Shown: one piece after another, positions 55,130-64,000 of the stretch
Numbering within the stretch: the stretch's first letter is position 1
Layout: each line of letters begins with the position of its first letter
DNA from: JAEXOD01 sp963663265
Lineage (GTDB): Bacteria; Bacteroidota; Ignavibacteria; Ignavibacteriales; Melioribacteraceae
Direction: 5' to 3'
DNA: 64,000 bases
Assembly: GCA_963663265.2 (NCBI GenBank)
Contig: CAXXXM010000002.1
Coordinates: forward strand, 496,001-560,000
Notes under the pieces: generated by a model
Told to the model about the DNA's origin: nothing
Database searches by the model: none
Seen by the model: the letters and a program-made list of their open reading frames with translations, nothing else
Made by a program: the position numbers and the translations under genes

Positions 55130-55185
55130 TAGAACTTTTTATTACTTAATTCGTCTAAATTAAATACTAATAAATAGGAGTTTTT

Positions 55186-55404
55186 ATGGCTGCTGAAAAA
55201 GATAAAACAATTGATGTTGATAAATTACTTAAAAATAAGTTAAAATCGTTAAGTGTTGCCGATCTGGAAAATGGAATTGCAAAAGTAGTTTCTGAAATAG
55301 TTGGCGAAGATTACAAATGTACTATTGGCGAAGTTAAATACACATTATTTAGCGGTGCCGATTTTCATGTAAAAATTGAATTAACTTATAATCCGCAAGA
55401 ATAG
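55186..55404 (+). CDS. Small conserved-looking protein of unknown function
   Basis: 72 residues, soluble, with AGGAG before ATG 55186. A charged N-terminal half (VDKLLKNKLKSLSVADLENG) leads to a beta-rich C-terminal half (YKCTIGEVKYTLFSGADFHV). No family recognised. It lies 56 bases after the phosphohexomutase and before a terminator, so it may share that transcript. Confidence 0.6.
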   Translation: MAAEKDKTIDVDKLLKNKLKSLSVADLENGIAKVVSEIVGEDYKCTIGEVKYTLFSGADFHVKIELTYNPQE

Positions 55405-55447
55405 TTTTAAGTAATTTACAAGCTTGGTTTAAACCGAGCAAAAAATT

Positions 55448-55491
55448 AACTCATTATTTTTAAGCCTACGGCTTTGGATAGTGAGTTTTTT
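55448..55491 (+). terminator. Two-tier hairpin terminator
   Basis: Outer stem AACTCATTAT / ATAGTGAGTT (one G-T pair) encloses a second stem AAGCC / GGCTT, followed by TTTTTT. Ends the phosphohexomutase/small-protein unit. Confidence 0.85.
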
Positions 55492-55512
55492 ATTTTAAAC
55501 AACACTTAAATG

Positions 55513-55547
55513 AAAAAGCCACTCAACTTTTTTTGTTAAGCGGCTTT
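55513..55547 (-). terminator. Terminator of the propeller gene
   Basis: On the minus strand AAAGCCGCTTAAC / GTTGAGTGGCTTT with G-T pairs and an A-rich loop, then TTTTT. It lies 42 bases after the propeller gene's stop. Confidence 0.75.
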
Positions 55548-55588
55548 CAATAAGTAAACTTTTAAACTTTAACAGCTAATATTGTTCT

Positions 55589-57715
55589 TTATTTCATCAA
55601 CATTAATTTTTTTGAACTTATAAAATTTCCTGCTTTAATTTGATAAATGTACATACCACTTGCAAGATTTCCTGCATTAAATTGTACATTATATTTACCT
55701 TTTGATTTATATTCGTCAACTAATGTAGTTACTTCTTTTCCTAATATATCAAAAACCTTTAATGTTACATTACAATTATCAGGGACTTGAAATGATATTA
55801 TTGTAGATGGATTAAACGGATTTGGATAGTTTTGCAGTAAAATATAATCCGGTGTTGTTACAATATTAAAATTATTTTCTACACCGCTTATAATGCCGCC
55901 CTCTTTGAATACAGCTAGCCCATGTTCAGTTCCAATCCATAAATTTTCCTTTTTATCAAGAACAGTTTGAACAACCCAATTATCTGGCAAATACGAGTTT
56001 GCTGTATTAAAAACAGTCCAATTTATTCCATCAAATTTAGTAAAACCTCTATCAGTTCCAATCCATTTATTTCCTCTACTATCTATTGTAATAGAACTAA
56101 TATTATTATCCGGTAAACCTGAATTTGAATTATTATAAACAGTCCAACTTATTCCATCAAATTTTGCCAAACCATTGTAGGTTCCAATCCATTTATTTCC
56201 CTCGCTATCTATTGTTATAGAACGAATTCTATTATCTGGTAAACCCGAATTTGATTTATCAAAAACAGTCCAAATTTCACCATCAAATACAACTAAATTC
56301 TCATACGTCCCTAACCATTTATTTCCTTCATTATCGATGGCTATAACATAAAAATACTCATCCCAGATCCCTACTACACTATTCATTTTATAAACAGTCC
56401 AATTTACTCCATCAAATTTAACCAAACCTCTATAAATCCCAAACCATTTGTTTCCTTCATTATCTATTACGACTGAAAGAAATACCTCATTTGGGATACC
56501 AGAATTTGCTGAAGTATAAATAGTCCAATTTACTCCATCAAATTTAGAAATAGTACGCTCCGTAATAATCCATTTATTTCCTTCATTATCTGCTACAACA
56601 TTACTAATATAATTAGACGGCAAATCCGAATTTGTTGTATTATAGACTGTCCAATCTACCCCATCAAGTTTTGCTAAACCTTCATAAGTCACAATCCATT
56701 TATTGCTTTCATTATCTATTGCTAATGAATTAATATGCAGATCAGGTAAACCCGAAAAAGAAACCATAAAAGTATTCCAATTAATTCCGTCAAATTTTGT
56801 CAAGCCATCATAGGTCCCAATCCAGTTGTTCCCCTCGTTATCAGTAGTCATACAATAAACCGCATCACTGGATAATCCGGAGTTCGATGAATTATAACTT
56901 GTCCAATTAATTCCATCAAATTTTATCAAGCCATTATCCTGCGTCGCAATCCATTTATTCCCTTCATTATCTATTGCTATCTCATTTAAATTCCGATTCA
57001 ACAGAATTGAGTTTAAGTAATTATAATACGTCCAGTTTATTCCATCAAATTTTACCACTTCACCAAACCTTACACTCCAAATATTTCCCTCATTATCTAC
57101 TGTCAGTTGTTGGAACTCATGATTAAAAGAATCAGGATGATAATACGTCCAATTCGTTCCATCAAATTTAATTAAAGTTCCATACATCCCAGTCCATTTA
57201 TTACCTTCGTTATCTATTACTATACTATAAATCATACCACCGGGCAACCCAGAGTTTGATGAATTATACACAGTCCATTCTTTTCCATCAAGCTTAACTA
57301 AACCACCACTCAAGTCTGCAATCCATTTATTTCCTTCATTATCAATAGCTATCGATTGAACAGAATTGTTTGGTAAGTCAGAGTTTGATTCATCATAAAC
57401 AGTCCAATTTGTTCCATCAAATTTAGCTAAGCCGCTATTCGTCCCAATCCATTTATTTCCTTCGTTATCTATTGCAATCGTGTTAACATGATCTGCCGGT
57501 AAACCAGAGTTAAACTTATTGTAAAAGGTTTTTTCACCGGTAATTCTATTAAATTTCAACAATCCGTCTGTTGCTCCAACCCAAACAAAATCATTTTCAG
57601 TGGTAGTACACAAAATAAAGCTTTTTGAGCCATATACTAACCACTCATGGTTTTGTGCATAATTAAAACTAACAAGTACGAAAAACATCAAAGTTATAAC
57701 AAAAAGTTTTTTCAT
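55589..57715 (-). CDS. T9SS-sorted 14-blade beta-propeller protein
   Basis: 708 residues from ATG 57715 (GGGAG before it; an upstream in-frame TTG at 57727 is less likely). Signal peptide, then about 14 repeats of roughly 42 residues with consensus IDNEGNKWIGTxxGLxKFDG followed by NWTVYNSSNSGLP, enough for two seven-bladed propellers, then a type A T9SS sorting domain (QNYPNPFNPSTIISFQVP ... SSKKLMLMK). It resembles the sensor half of the hybrid kinase at 4955 without any kinase. A secreted ligand-binding or adhesive protein is likely. Confidence 0.85.
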   Translation of the reverse strand: MKKLFVITLMFFVLVSFNYAQNHEWLVYGSKSFILCTTTENDFVWVGATDGLLKFNRITGEKTFYNKFNSGLPADHVNTIAIDNEGNKWIGTNSGLAKFDGTNWTVYDESNSDLPNNSVQSIAIDNEGNKWIADLSGGLVKLDGKEWTVYNSSNSGLPGGMIYSIVIDNEGNKWTGMYGTLIKFDGTNWTYYHPDSFNHEFQQLTVDNEGNIWSVRFGEVVKFDGINWTYYNYLNSILLNRNLNEIAIDNEGNKWIATQDNGLIKFDGINWTSYNSSNSGLSSDAVYCMTTDNEGNNWIGTYDGLTKFDGINWNTFMVSFSGLPDLHINSLAIDNESNKWIVTYEGLAKLDGVDWTVYNTTNSDLPSNYISNVVADNEGNKWIITERTISKFDGVNWTIYTSANSGIPNEVFLSVVIDNEGNKWFGIYRGLVKFDGVNWTVYKMNSVVGIWDEYFYVIAIDNEGNKWLGTYENLVVFDGEIWTVFDKSNSGLPDNRIRSITIDSEGNKWIGTYNGLAKFDGISWTVYNNSNSGLPDNNISSITIDSRGNKWIGTDRGFTKFDGINWTVFNTANSYLPDNWVVQTVLDKKENLWIGTEHGLAVFKEGGIISGVENNFNIVTTPDYILLQNYPNPFNPSTIISFQVPDNCNVTLKVFDILGKEVTTLVDEYKSKGKYNVQFNAGNLASGMYIYQIKAGNFISSKKLMLMK

Positions 57716-58083
57716 AAACTCCCTCAAAATATCAGATTATAAGTTTCAGTTTAATTTACTTCAATAATAGATGAATAACTATAAAGTTAATACATACTTG
57801 TATAAATGTCAAACAATTAGATGTAGAATAATTTTGTACTAAAGAAACACTTATGGATTACTAAAATACCCATCGGGTCAAAAGATTGATAGACAAAAGT
57901 TGTATAAGCTGCAATCAAAAGTACAGTAGATACTACTATGCAATTATATTAAAATTAAACCTTCCAAATTTTACCACATCCTTCAATTATCATCTTAGGA
58001 AATAAACGCAACCCTAATCACTTTTTGATTTGAAGTGGTATCGATACAATATTCAAAATGCATCACTAAACAAATACCATTTA

Positions 58084-58161
58084 TGAATCCTCATTCATTT
58101 TTCTCTTGACAATTTGTTACAAACTTTTTAATTTTACAAATGATATTTGAATCATTATTCA
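58084..58161 (+). promoter_or_regulatory. tetR promoter with two operator-like sites
   Basis: The 465-base gap 57716-58180 holds no gene. Near its end TTGACA (58106-58111) and TAATTT (58129-58134) are separated by 17 bases. TGAATCCTCATTCA (58084-58097) and TGAATCATTATTCA (58148-58161) are matching 14-base palindromes with TGAAT/ATTCA arms, one upstream and one just downstream of this core. That placement fits repression by the adjacent TetR protein. Confidence 0.5.
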
Positions 58162-58180
58162 TTATTAGAGAAAGAAATAA

Positions 58181-58774
58181 ATGAGAACGAAAGAAGGTAA
58201 CAAAGAAAAAGACATATTAGAAGCAGCAATAAAAGAATTTGCTGTAAGCGGATATCACAAATCAAAAATATCAAAAATTGCTGAAATTGCCGGAATAGCT
58301 ACCGGAAGTGTTTATATGTATTATAAAAGCAAGGAAGAGATATTACATAAAATATTTAATGATATTTGGGAAAATTTGTATAACGAATTAAAAAAATTAA
58401 CCGAAAACCCAACAATTCCTCCAACAGAAAAAATCGATTCAATGATTGATTTAATTTTAGATGAATTTACGCAAAACCCTGAATTGGCTTTGGTAATTGT
58501 AAACGAACAAAATAATTTCCAAAACAAATCTCTCCCCAATTTCACTCAATATTACGAAAAATTTTTGGATTTGGCAACTGATGTAATAAAGGAAGGGATT
58601 GAGAATAAAACATTTAGTGAAAATATTGATTTATTTGTTTTCCGCTATTATATACTTGGTGCAACAAGAAACATTCTTAGTCATTGGGCAATTAATCCAA
58701 AACAATTTCAATTAAATAAAATTAGACAAGGAATAAAATATTTTACAAAAAACGGGATCATTGAACATAAATAA
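58181..58774 (+). CDS. TetR/AcrR family regulator
   Basis: 197 residues. N-terminal HTH: AVSGYHKSKISKIAEIAGIA, then TGSVYMYYKSKEEIL, the TetR signature (about 20-56). The C-terminal helical ligand domain is typical in size. It sits 51 bases upstream of the tolC-like gene and very likely represses the efflux operon and itself through the TGAAT/ATTCA palindromes. Confidence 0.92.
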   Translation: MRTKEGNKEKDILEAAIKEFAVSGYHKSKISKIAEIAGIATGSVYMYYKSKEEILHKIFNDIWENLYNELKKLTENPTIPPTEKIDSMIDLILDEFTQNPELALVIVNEQNNFQNKSLPNFTQYYEKFLDLATDVIKEGIENKTFSENIDLFVFRYYILGATRNILSHWAINPKQFQLNKIRQGIKYFTKNGIIEHK

Positions 58775-58794
58775 TTTTACACAAAAACTATTTA

Positions 58795-58808
58795 TGATTC
58801 ATTATTCT
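58795..58808 (+). promoter_or_regulatory. Third operator-like site before the tolC homologue
   Basis: TGATTCATTATTCT matches 12 of 14 bases of the site at 58148-58161 and lies between the tetR stop and the next ATG. Confidence 0.45.
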
Positions 58809-58825
58809 ATTTATGGAGTTGATAA

Positions 58826-60292
58826 ATGAAAGTAAACACTAAATATTATTTCCTGCTTTTGTTCTTTTTTTTAGTCTCGCAGTTTAAAGCCCAAGAGTTA
58901 AATGTACGCGATGCAGTTGCTCTTGCTCTTGAAAACAACGAAAAGATAAAACAATATAAAGAAAGATTAGAGCAGAAAGAATATGAAAAAATGGCATCGT
59001 GGGGTAATTTTCTTCCAACTATAAATTTAGAAGGAAGTTATACTCATTTAAATAAAGAAATGCAGATTGATTTAGGTGCAATTAGAGATGGTATGATTCA
59101 ACTTCAAGCAAACACACAAGTTGAATTAGCTAATATATATAGCTTATTGCAAACTCAAACTCAGCTATCTCAACAACAACGTTTAGGCTTGTTTTCTCAA
59201 TATTCTGCTCAACTTGATGGGTTATTACCTGAATTTGTGCAAACATTCAAAAAACAAAACTACTACCAAGCAGCATTTGTTGGAGTTCAACCATTATTTT
59301 TGGGTGGAAAACTATTAGCCGCAAAAGATTTTGCAACAGCAGAAGAAAAAGCTGCTGAAATTGAATTAAAGAAAACTCAAAATGAAGTTGTAAGTGAAGT
59401 TTTAGTAAATTGCTTTAACTATTTGTTAGTAAAACAAGTTGTTGAAACCAGAAAAAATGTTTTGGCAGGAATGCAAAATCACGAAAAGGATGCACAAAAA
59501 CTTTTTGATGAAGGATTAATTGCAAACTATCATTTATTACGTGCAAAAGTTGCAGTTTCAGAAGCTGAACGGAATCTATCGGACGATGAAAACAATTTAG
59601 ATTTAGCAATGATTGCCTTAAAAAGCAGCTTAGGAATTAGCGATAGTGCAAATATTACAATTACTGATTCTTTACATTTTTTTGATTCAAGTGTTGATCT
59701 TGAATCATGCTTAAGCAATGCTGAATATAATCAACCTCTATTACAATTAATTGAACAGAAAAAAATTGCAGCTAATCAAAAATACAAAGTAGAAAGATCA
59801 AACTTTTTGCCTCAGTTGGCTGCCTTTGGTAAGTACGAATTATATCCAGAATACTTATCAAGTCTTGAACCAAGATGGGCTATTGGTGTTCAATTAAAGT
59901 TTAATATTTTTAATGGGTTCAAAAATTATACAAAACTTCAATCAGCAATTCATTTAGAAAAAGAAGTTGATTTTATTGGCGAAAATGCAAAACGTCAAAT
60001 TAATTTATGGGTTAATAAAGCTTTCAAAGATGTTGTAAATTATAAAACAAAATATCAAAAACTTGAAGCATCAATGAACCTTGCAAACGAAAACTTGCGT
60101 ATGAACGAAAAACGATTTGATACAGGTATGGGTACTTCATTAGAAGTAATTGATGCCCGCTTATCGTTAGAAAAAATTGAAATTGATAGACTGGTTTCTA
60201 TTAACCAGTATTATAAATCATTAACAGAATTAAATTTAGCAACAGGAAATCCTCTAAACGTTCTTAATGTTTGGGAAAATCGGGAGAATTAA
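58826..60292 (+). CDS. TolC family outer-membrane efflux protein
   Basis: 488 residues with a signal peptide (FFFLVSQFKAQ). Two OEP repeats of long coiled helices; LNVRDAVALALENNEKIKQY at the start and AKLFDEGLIANYHLLRAKVA-type repeats mid-protein. It gives the outer-membrane channel of a tripartite exporter. GGAG precedes the ATG. Downstream are HlyD and two ABC-2 permease genes. Confidence 0.92.
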   Translation: MKVNTKYYFLLLFFFLVSQFKAQELNVRDAVALALENNEKIKQYKERLEQKEYEKMASWGNFLPTINLEGSYTHLNKEMQIDLGAIRDGMIQLQANTQVELANIYSLLQTQTQLSQQQRLGLFSQYSAQLDGLLPEFVQTFKKQNYYQAAFVGVQPLFLGGKLLAAKDFATAEEKAAEIELKKTQNEVVSEVLVNCFNYLLVKQVVETRKNVLAGMQNHEKDAQKLFDEGLIANYHLLRAKVAVSEAERNLSDDENNLDLAMIALKSSLGISDSANITITDSLHFFDSSVDLESCLSNAEYNQPLLQLIEQKKIAANQKYKVERSNFLPQLAAFGKYELYPEYLSSLEPRWAIGVQLKFNIFNGFKNYTKLQSAIHLEKEVDFIGENAKRQINLWVNKAFKDVVNYKTKYQKLEASMNLANENLRMNEKRFDTGMGTSLEVIDARLSLEKIEIDRLVSINQYYKSLTELNLATGNPLNVLNVWENREN

Positions 60293-60296
60293 AAAA

Positions 60297-61289
60297 ATGA
60301 AAATTAAAAAAAGTTATGTTATCCTTTCAATACCAGCAATAATAATAATTGCAGCTTTAATTTTTATTGTTACAACTTCAGTTGAAGATAACGAAACAAT
60401 TGTTACCGGCATTATTGAAACAACAGAAATTGATGTAGCTTCAAAAATTCCCGGTCGTATAGATTCGGTATTTTTTGACAAAGGTGACTTTGTAAAAAAA
60501 GGAGATATAATTGCTACTTTAGAAAGTAAAGAATTAAACGCAAAAGTTGAACAAGCAAAAGGAGTTATGGAAGCAGCTCGCAGCAAAATGGAAATGGTTA
60601 GAAATGGTGCTCGCAGCGAAGAAAAAGCTCAAGTAACAAACCTTTACAATCAAGCAAAAGAACAATACGATTATGCTGAAAAAACTTGGAAACGTTTTCA
60701 AGCATTATATAAAGATGGTGTAATTTCATCACAAGAAAACGATGGAATGGAATTTAAATATAAATCTGCAAAAGAACAGATGGATGCTGCTAAAGCTAAA
60801 TATGATATGGTTATGAAAGGGGCTCGTTACGAAGAAATTAACGCTGTTGAATCATTATTCCACCAAGCAGAAAATGGTTATAACGAAGTGATGGCATATT
60901 ACCAAGAATTACAAATCAAAGCCCCAGTTAGTGGTGAAATCTCTAATAGAGTTTCTGATCCGGGTGAAGTTATTGCAAGCGGATATCCATTGTTTACAAT
61001 TATTCAGCCTGAAGAATCATATGTGTTAATTCAAGTAAGAGAAGACAACTTAAATACTTTTAAAAAAGGTACTACTTTTACTGGAAAAATTCCTGCTTTA
61101 GATAATAAAGAAGCTGAATTTACTGTAACATATATTTCCCCAATGGCTGACTTTGCTACTTGGAGACCAACAAACCAAAAAGGTGATTTTGATTTAAAAA
61201 CATTTGAAATTCACTTAAAAAGTAATGAGTCAATTCCTGATTTAAGACCAGGTATGTCTGTTTGTTTAACTGTTCCTAAAAAGAAATAA
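60297..61289 (+). CDS. HlyD-family periplasmic adaptor
   Basis: 330 residues from ATG 60297 (CGGGAG at good distance; an in-frame ATG at 60267 inside tolC would add ten residues before the membrane anchor). One N-terminal membrane helix, biotinyl-lipoyl halves (GRIDSVFFDKGDFVKKGDII; APVSGEISNRVSDPGEVIAS), a central coiled-coil hairpin and a beta-barrel domain. Links the TolC channel to the inner-membrane permeases. Confidence 0.92.
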   Translation: MKIKKSYVILSIPAIIIIAALIFIVTTSVEDNETIVTGIIETTEIDVASKIPGRIDSVFFDKGDFVKKGDIIATLESKELNAKVEQAKGVMEAARSKMEMVRNGARSEEKAQVTNLYNQAKEQYDYAEKTWKRFQALYKDGVISSQENDGMEFKYKSAKEQMDAAKAKYDMVMKGARYEEINAVESLFHQAENGYNEVMAYYQELQIKAPVSGEISNRVSDPGEVIASGYPLFTIIQPEESYVLIQVREDNLNTFKKGTTFTGKIPALDNKEAEFTVTYISPMADFATWRPTNQKGDFDLKTFEIHLKSNESIPDLRPGMSVCLTVPKKK

Positions 61290-61298
61290 TAAAACGAA

Positions 61299-62480
61299 AT
61301 GAAATTTAATTCTCCCATATTAAAAATTGCAAAACGAGAATACCACCGCATTGTGGAAAGAAAAACATTGTTTGTTTTGTCAATTGTTTTACCTGTATTT
61401 ATTTTTTTAATTTTTACAATGTTATACAAAAATGAAATTGTAAGAGATTTGCCAATGGGTATCCTGGACATGGATAACTCTTCAACTTCAAAAATGATTA
61501 CTCGTTTTATAGAATCTTCTTCATATATGAAAATTGAAAATTACTACAATAGTATTGAAGAAGTTAAACAAGCAATGCGTGAAGGTAAAATTCAAGGTGC
61601 TGTTGCATATCCTCCCAAAATGGAAAAAGATTTAAAGTTTGGCAAACCAACTAATGTTACTATTTATAAAAATACTGCTAACATTGTTGTTGGAAATCTT
61701 ATTTTAAGAGACGCTTCTACTATTGTTAAAACTGTTTCAGGTGGGGCATTGCTTAAAAAGTTTAAATCGAAAGGGTTACATCCTGAACAAGCTTATAATA
61801 TTGTTAACCCAATTAAAATTGAAACCAAATCACTTTATAATGCACATTACAGTTATTTGCATTATTTAGTACCTGGTTTATTAGCATGCTTGCTTCAAAT
61901 GGTTATTATGCTTAGTGGAGTTTTAATTATCAGTTCTGAATTTGTACATAATACATTTGATGAACTTGCTGATTTATCTGAACATAAAGTGTTTAATATT
62001 ATTGTTGGTAAATCTATTCCACACTTATTCTTTCATCTAATTTCGGCAATCTTGATAATTGGGGTTTTATTCCCCATTTATAACATTAAAATAATTGGCA
62101 ATCCGTTAAGTTTGATGATTGTTTTTATGTTATTTGTAATGGCATCTTTTTATATGTCCTTTTTAATTTCAAGCCTATTTCATGACCAATTGTTTGCTAC
62201 TGAATTAGCATTAATGTTAAATACCCCTGCATTTTTGTTTAGTGGTTTTACATTTCCACTAACTTCAATGCCTTTATTACATAATATTTTTGCAAATATT
62301 ATTCCATTTACTCATTTCTTGTATGCTTTTTTAATGGTATACCAAATGGGTACACCGCTGCTTTATGCTTCAAAATACTTATTAGTATTAATGGTTTTTA
62401 TAGTTGTATCGTTAGTTTTAACATCAATTATATTAAGGAAACATTTGAACAAACTTACAACAAAAATGGCGGTAAACTAA
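61299..62480 (+). CDS. ABC-2 type permease, first subunit
   Basis: 393 residues: one N-terminal helix, a large periplasmic domain (about 45-180, LPMGILDMDNSSTSKMI) and five to six C-terminal helices, with FLFSGFTFPLTSMPLLHNIF as the ABC2_membrane_3 signature. No ATP-binding motif. Directly followed by a second permease with no gap; the two are paralogues. Confidence 0.88.
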   Translation: MKFNSPILKIAKREYHRIVERKTLFVLSIVLPVFIFLIFTMLYKNEIVRDLPMGILDMDNSSTSKMITRFIESSSYMKIENYYNSIEEVKQAMREGKIQGAVAYPPKMEKDLKFGKPTNVTIYKNTANIVVGNLILRDASTIVKTVSGGALLKKFKSKGLHPEQAYNIVNPIKIETKSLYNAHYSYLHYLVPGLLACLLQMVIMLSGVLIISSEFVHNTFDELADLSEHKVFNIIVGKSIPHLFFHLISAILIIGVLFPIYNIKIIGNPLSLMIVFMLFVMASFYMSFLISSLFHDQLFATELALMLNTPAFLFSGFTFPLTSMPLLHNIFANIIPFTHFLYAFLMVYQMGTPLLYASKYLLVLMVFIVVSLVLTSIILRKHLNKLTTKMAVN

Positions 62481-63656
62481 ATGGAAGAAATTAAAAAAGT
62501 TTTTGATGTAATTAAAAGAGAAATATTAAATATTACACATGATGTTAATATAACTTCGGTTATTTTACTTGCCCCGTTATTTTATGCTTTTTTCTATTCA
62601 TCAGTATATATAAATAAAATTGAAACCGATTTACCAATTGGTATTGTGGATTACGACAATTCATATTCATCACAAAAATTGTGTACCGATTTGAATATCA
62701 ATCAAGTTGTTGAAATTGTAACAAGAGCTGCAAGCTATGAAGAAGCAAAAAAAATGCTTGAACATTCTGAGATTCAGGGTTTTGTAGTAATTCCAAAAGG
62801 CTATGAATCTGATCTCAAGCAATATAAAGGAACAAAAATAAAACTTTTTCTTAATACAACACGATTTTTAGTTTCTAACGATTTGAATAAAGCTATTAAC
62901 GAAGTGATTTTGCAAAAAGCCGTTGAATATAGGCAGGCATTTTATAAAAAACAAGGATACAGTTTAGAACAAGCCAAGCAATTAAGCGACCCTGTTCAAT
63001 TAGATATGCGTCCTTTATATAATACTACTGAAAGTTATGGCGATTTTATTCTACCCGGTTTATTAGCATTAATTCTACACCAAACATTATTAATTGGTTT
63101 GGCTGAAAGTATTGCAAAAGAACGGGAAGAAAATAGTTTAAAAGAATGGTATAAAACTGCCGGTTATAGCACTTATACTGCTATCATTGGAAAAACCGCA
63201 TTTTACTTTGTGCTGTTTTGTGCATATGCATTTTTCTTTTACACCATAAATTACAGCATGTTTTCTCTCAATATAGTTGGCAGTTACAATGTTTTAGCAT
63301 TCATAACCGTTCTTTATATTTTGGCTGTAATTTTTATGTCGGTTTTTATCGCTTCATTTTTTGAAAGAAAAATAATTTCTTTGCAAGTGTTTGCATTTAC
63401 TTCAATACCATTCTTTTTAATATCAGGTTATAGTTATCCATTACAAGCAATGCCTGTATGGATGCAAATATTATCATCGCTATTGCCAAGTACGGTCTAT
63501 TTAAATGCACAAGTTAGACTAACTCAAATGGGTGCTTCAGTTACCCAAATTTTACCCGAAATTATTCAACTTTTTGTATTTGTTGTAATCAGCTTTGCAG
63601 CAGTATTTTTTAGATTACGTTTCTTATTTAACAAAAAACAGACTCAAAATAACTAA
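62481..63656 (+). CDS. ABC-2 type permease, second subunit
   Basis: 391 residues with the same plan: N-terminal helix, periplasmic domain (LPIGIVDYDNSYSSQKLCTD), C-terminal helices and ISGYSYPLQAMPVWMQILS. Begins on the base after the preceding stop. It would form a heterodimer with the first permease. Confidence 0.88.
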   Translation: MEEIKKVFDVIKREILNITHDVNITSVILLAPLFYAFFYSSVYINKIETDLPIGIVDYDNSYSSQKLCTDLNINQVVEIVTRAASYEEAKKMLEHSEIQGFVVIPKGYESDLKQYKGTKIKLFLNTTRFLVSNDLNKAINEVILQKAVEYRQAFYKKQGYSLEQAKQLSDPVQLDMRPLYNTTESYGDFILPGLLALILHQTLLIGLAESIAKEREENSLKEWYKTAGYSTYTAIIGKTAFYFVLFCAYAFFFYTINYSMFSLNIVGSYNVLAFITVLYILAVIFMSVFIASFFERKIISLQVFAFTSIPFFLISGYSYPLQAMPVWMQILSSLLPSTVYLNAQVRLTQMGASVTQILPEIIQLFVFVVISFAAVFFRLRFLFNKKQTQNN

Positions 63657-63668
63657 TTAGAGGTTGTT

Positions 63669-64000
63669 ATGAAAACGAAAATGATATTTATAGTTTTAGT
63701 AACTTTGTTTACTGTTGATTTTAATATAGCTCAAGTAAAAAACCTTTCTCTTGGATTTGTAGGTTCTTATTTTGACAATGTAGATAATTCCAACAAATTT
63801 ACAGACGCAAAAGACCCATACGCCTATGGTATAGTTGCCGGTTATCAGGTTAGTAAAAAACTTATAACTGCGTTAACTTTAGAGTATTCAAAATCTGATA
63901 TTGAAGATAATTTAGGGACTCAAAAAGATTTTAGAGCACATCTTTCAGCATATATTCTTCCTTTTGCAATTGATAGATTTCACCCCTACATATCAGCGGG
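63669..64000 (+). CDS. Outer-membrane beta-barrel protein, 5' part only
   Basis: At least 110 residues, cut by the right edge. Signal peptide (MKTKMIFIVLVTLFTVDFN, cleaved near IAQ), then beta-strand alternation (LSLGFVGSYFDN, YGIVAGYQVSKKLITALTLE) like OmpA/OmpW-type small barrels. AGAGG precedes ATG 63669. It follows the efflux permeases by 12 bases and probably belongs to that operon. Confidence 0.65.
   Translation, partial: MKTKMIFIVLVTLFTVDFNIAQVKNLSLGFVGSYFDNVDNSNKFTDAKDPYAYGIVAGYQVSKKLITALTLEYSKSDIEDNLGTQKDFRAHLSAYILPFAIDRFHPYISA

Noticed and set aside
60267..60296. HlyD start at ATG 60267 inside the tolC gene
   Set aside because: ATG 60297 follows a good GGGAG site and directly precedes the membrane anchor.

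Overview
This is a low-GC chromosomal window from a Gram-negative bacterium of the Bacteroidota/Ignavibacteriota group, most likely class Ignavibacteria. The lineage is inferred from several signs. Three secreted proteins end in type IX secretion (T9SS) sorting domains with the NYPNPFNP signature. There are TonB/DUF4249 and Reg_prop propeller proteins, an S46 dipeptidyl-peptidase, a menaquinone operon, and one candidate TAnnTTTG promoter. No transposase, integrase or prophage gene is visible.

Layout. 1-5 kb: 5' part of dnaK, an AI-2E-family permease, pta and an orphan REC-CheB protein. 5-11 kb: a giant one-component hybrid sensor kinase, then a T9SS cargo protein next to a papain-fold hydrolase. 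11-15 kb: housekeeping operons (yjbQ, a cyclic-nucleotide-binding protein, prfB, miaA, pcm). prfB needs a programmed +1 frameshift, here at a UAA rather than the usual UGA. 15.2-16.3 kb: tRNA-Gly and tRNA-Cys, a 51-bp tandem repeat, a decayed lipoprotein gene and yidD. 16.4-19.5 kb: three related membrane proteins resembling degenerate LytS-type histidine kinases. 19.7-24.5 kb: a Trm112-like protein, a FAD-linked oxidase, a TPR protein and clpX.

24.5-29.3 kb: a type IIS restriction-modification locus ordered MarR - methyltransferase - nuclease - methyltransferase. The AlwI-like nuclease is broken by a nonsense codon and a frameshift, while both methyltransferases look intact. 29.4-36.5 kb: the menaquinone operon menF-D-H-B-A-E, without menC. 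36.4-39.3 kb: a tightly overlapping three-gene cassette (sce7726-like PD-(D/E)XK protein, sce7725-like protein, zinc-ribbon/RES-domain protein). It looks like a defence or toxin module and is the best candidate here for a poorly described system.

39.4-50.7 kb: an FKBP lipoprotein, then a TonB-dependent receptor operon with two tandem copies of a DUF4249 lipoprotein plus PEGA/propeller lipoprotein pair. A divergent operon of surface proteins starts across a shared region holding a 23-bp palindrome. 50.7-51.1 kb: a second copy of the 51-bp repeat family. 51.1-57.7 kb: an S46 peptidase, a zinc-ribbon protein, a phosphohexomutase, a small unknown protein and a 14-blade propeller T9SS cargo. 58.2-64 kb: a TetR-controlled efflux operon (TolC, HlyD, two ABC-2 permeases, a truncated outer-membrane protein) with repeated operator-like sequences and no visible ATPase.
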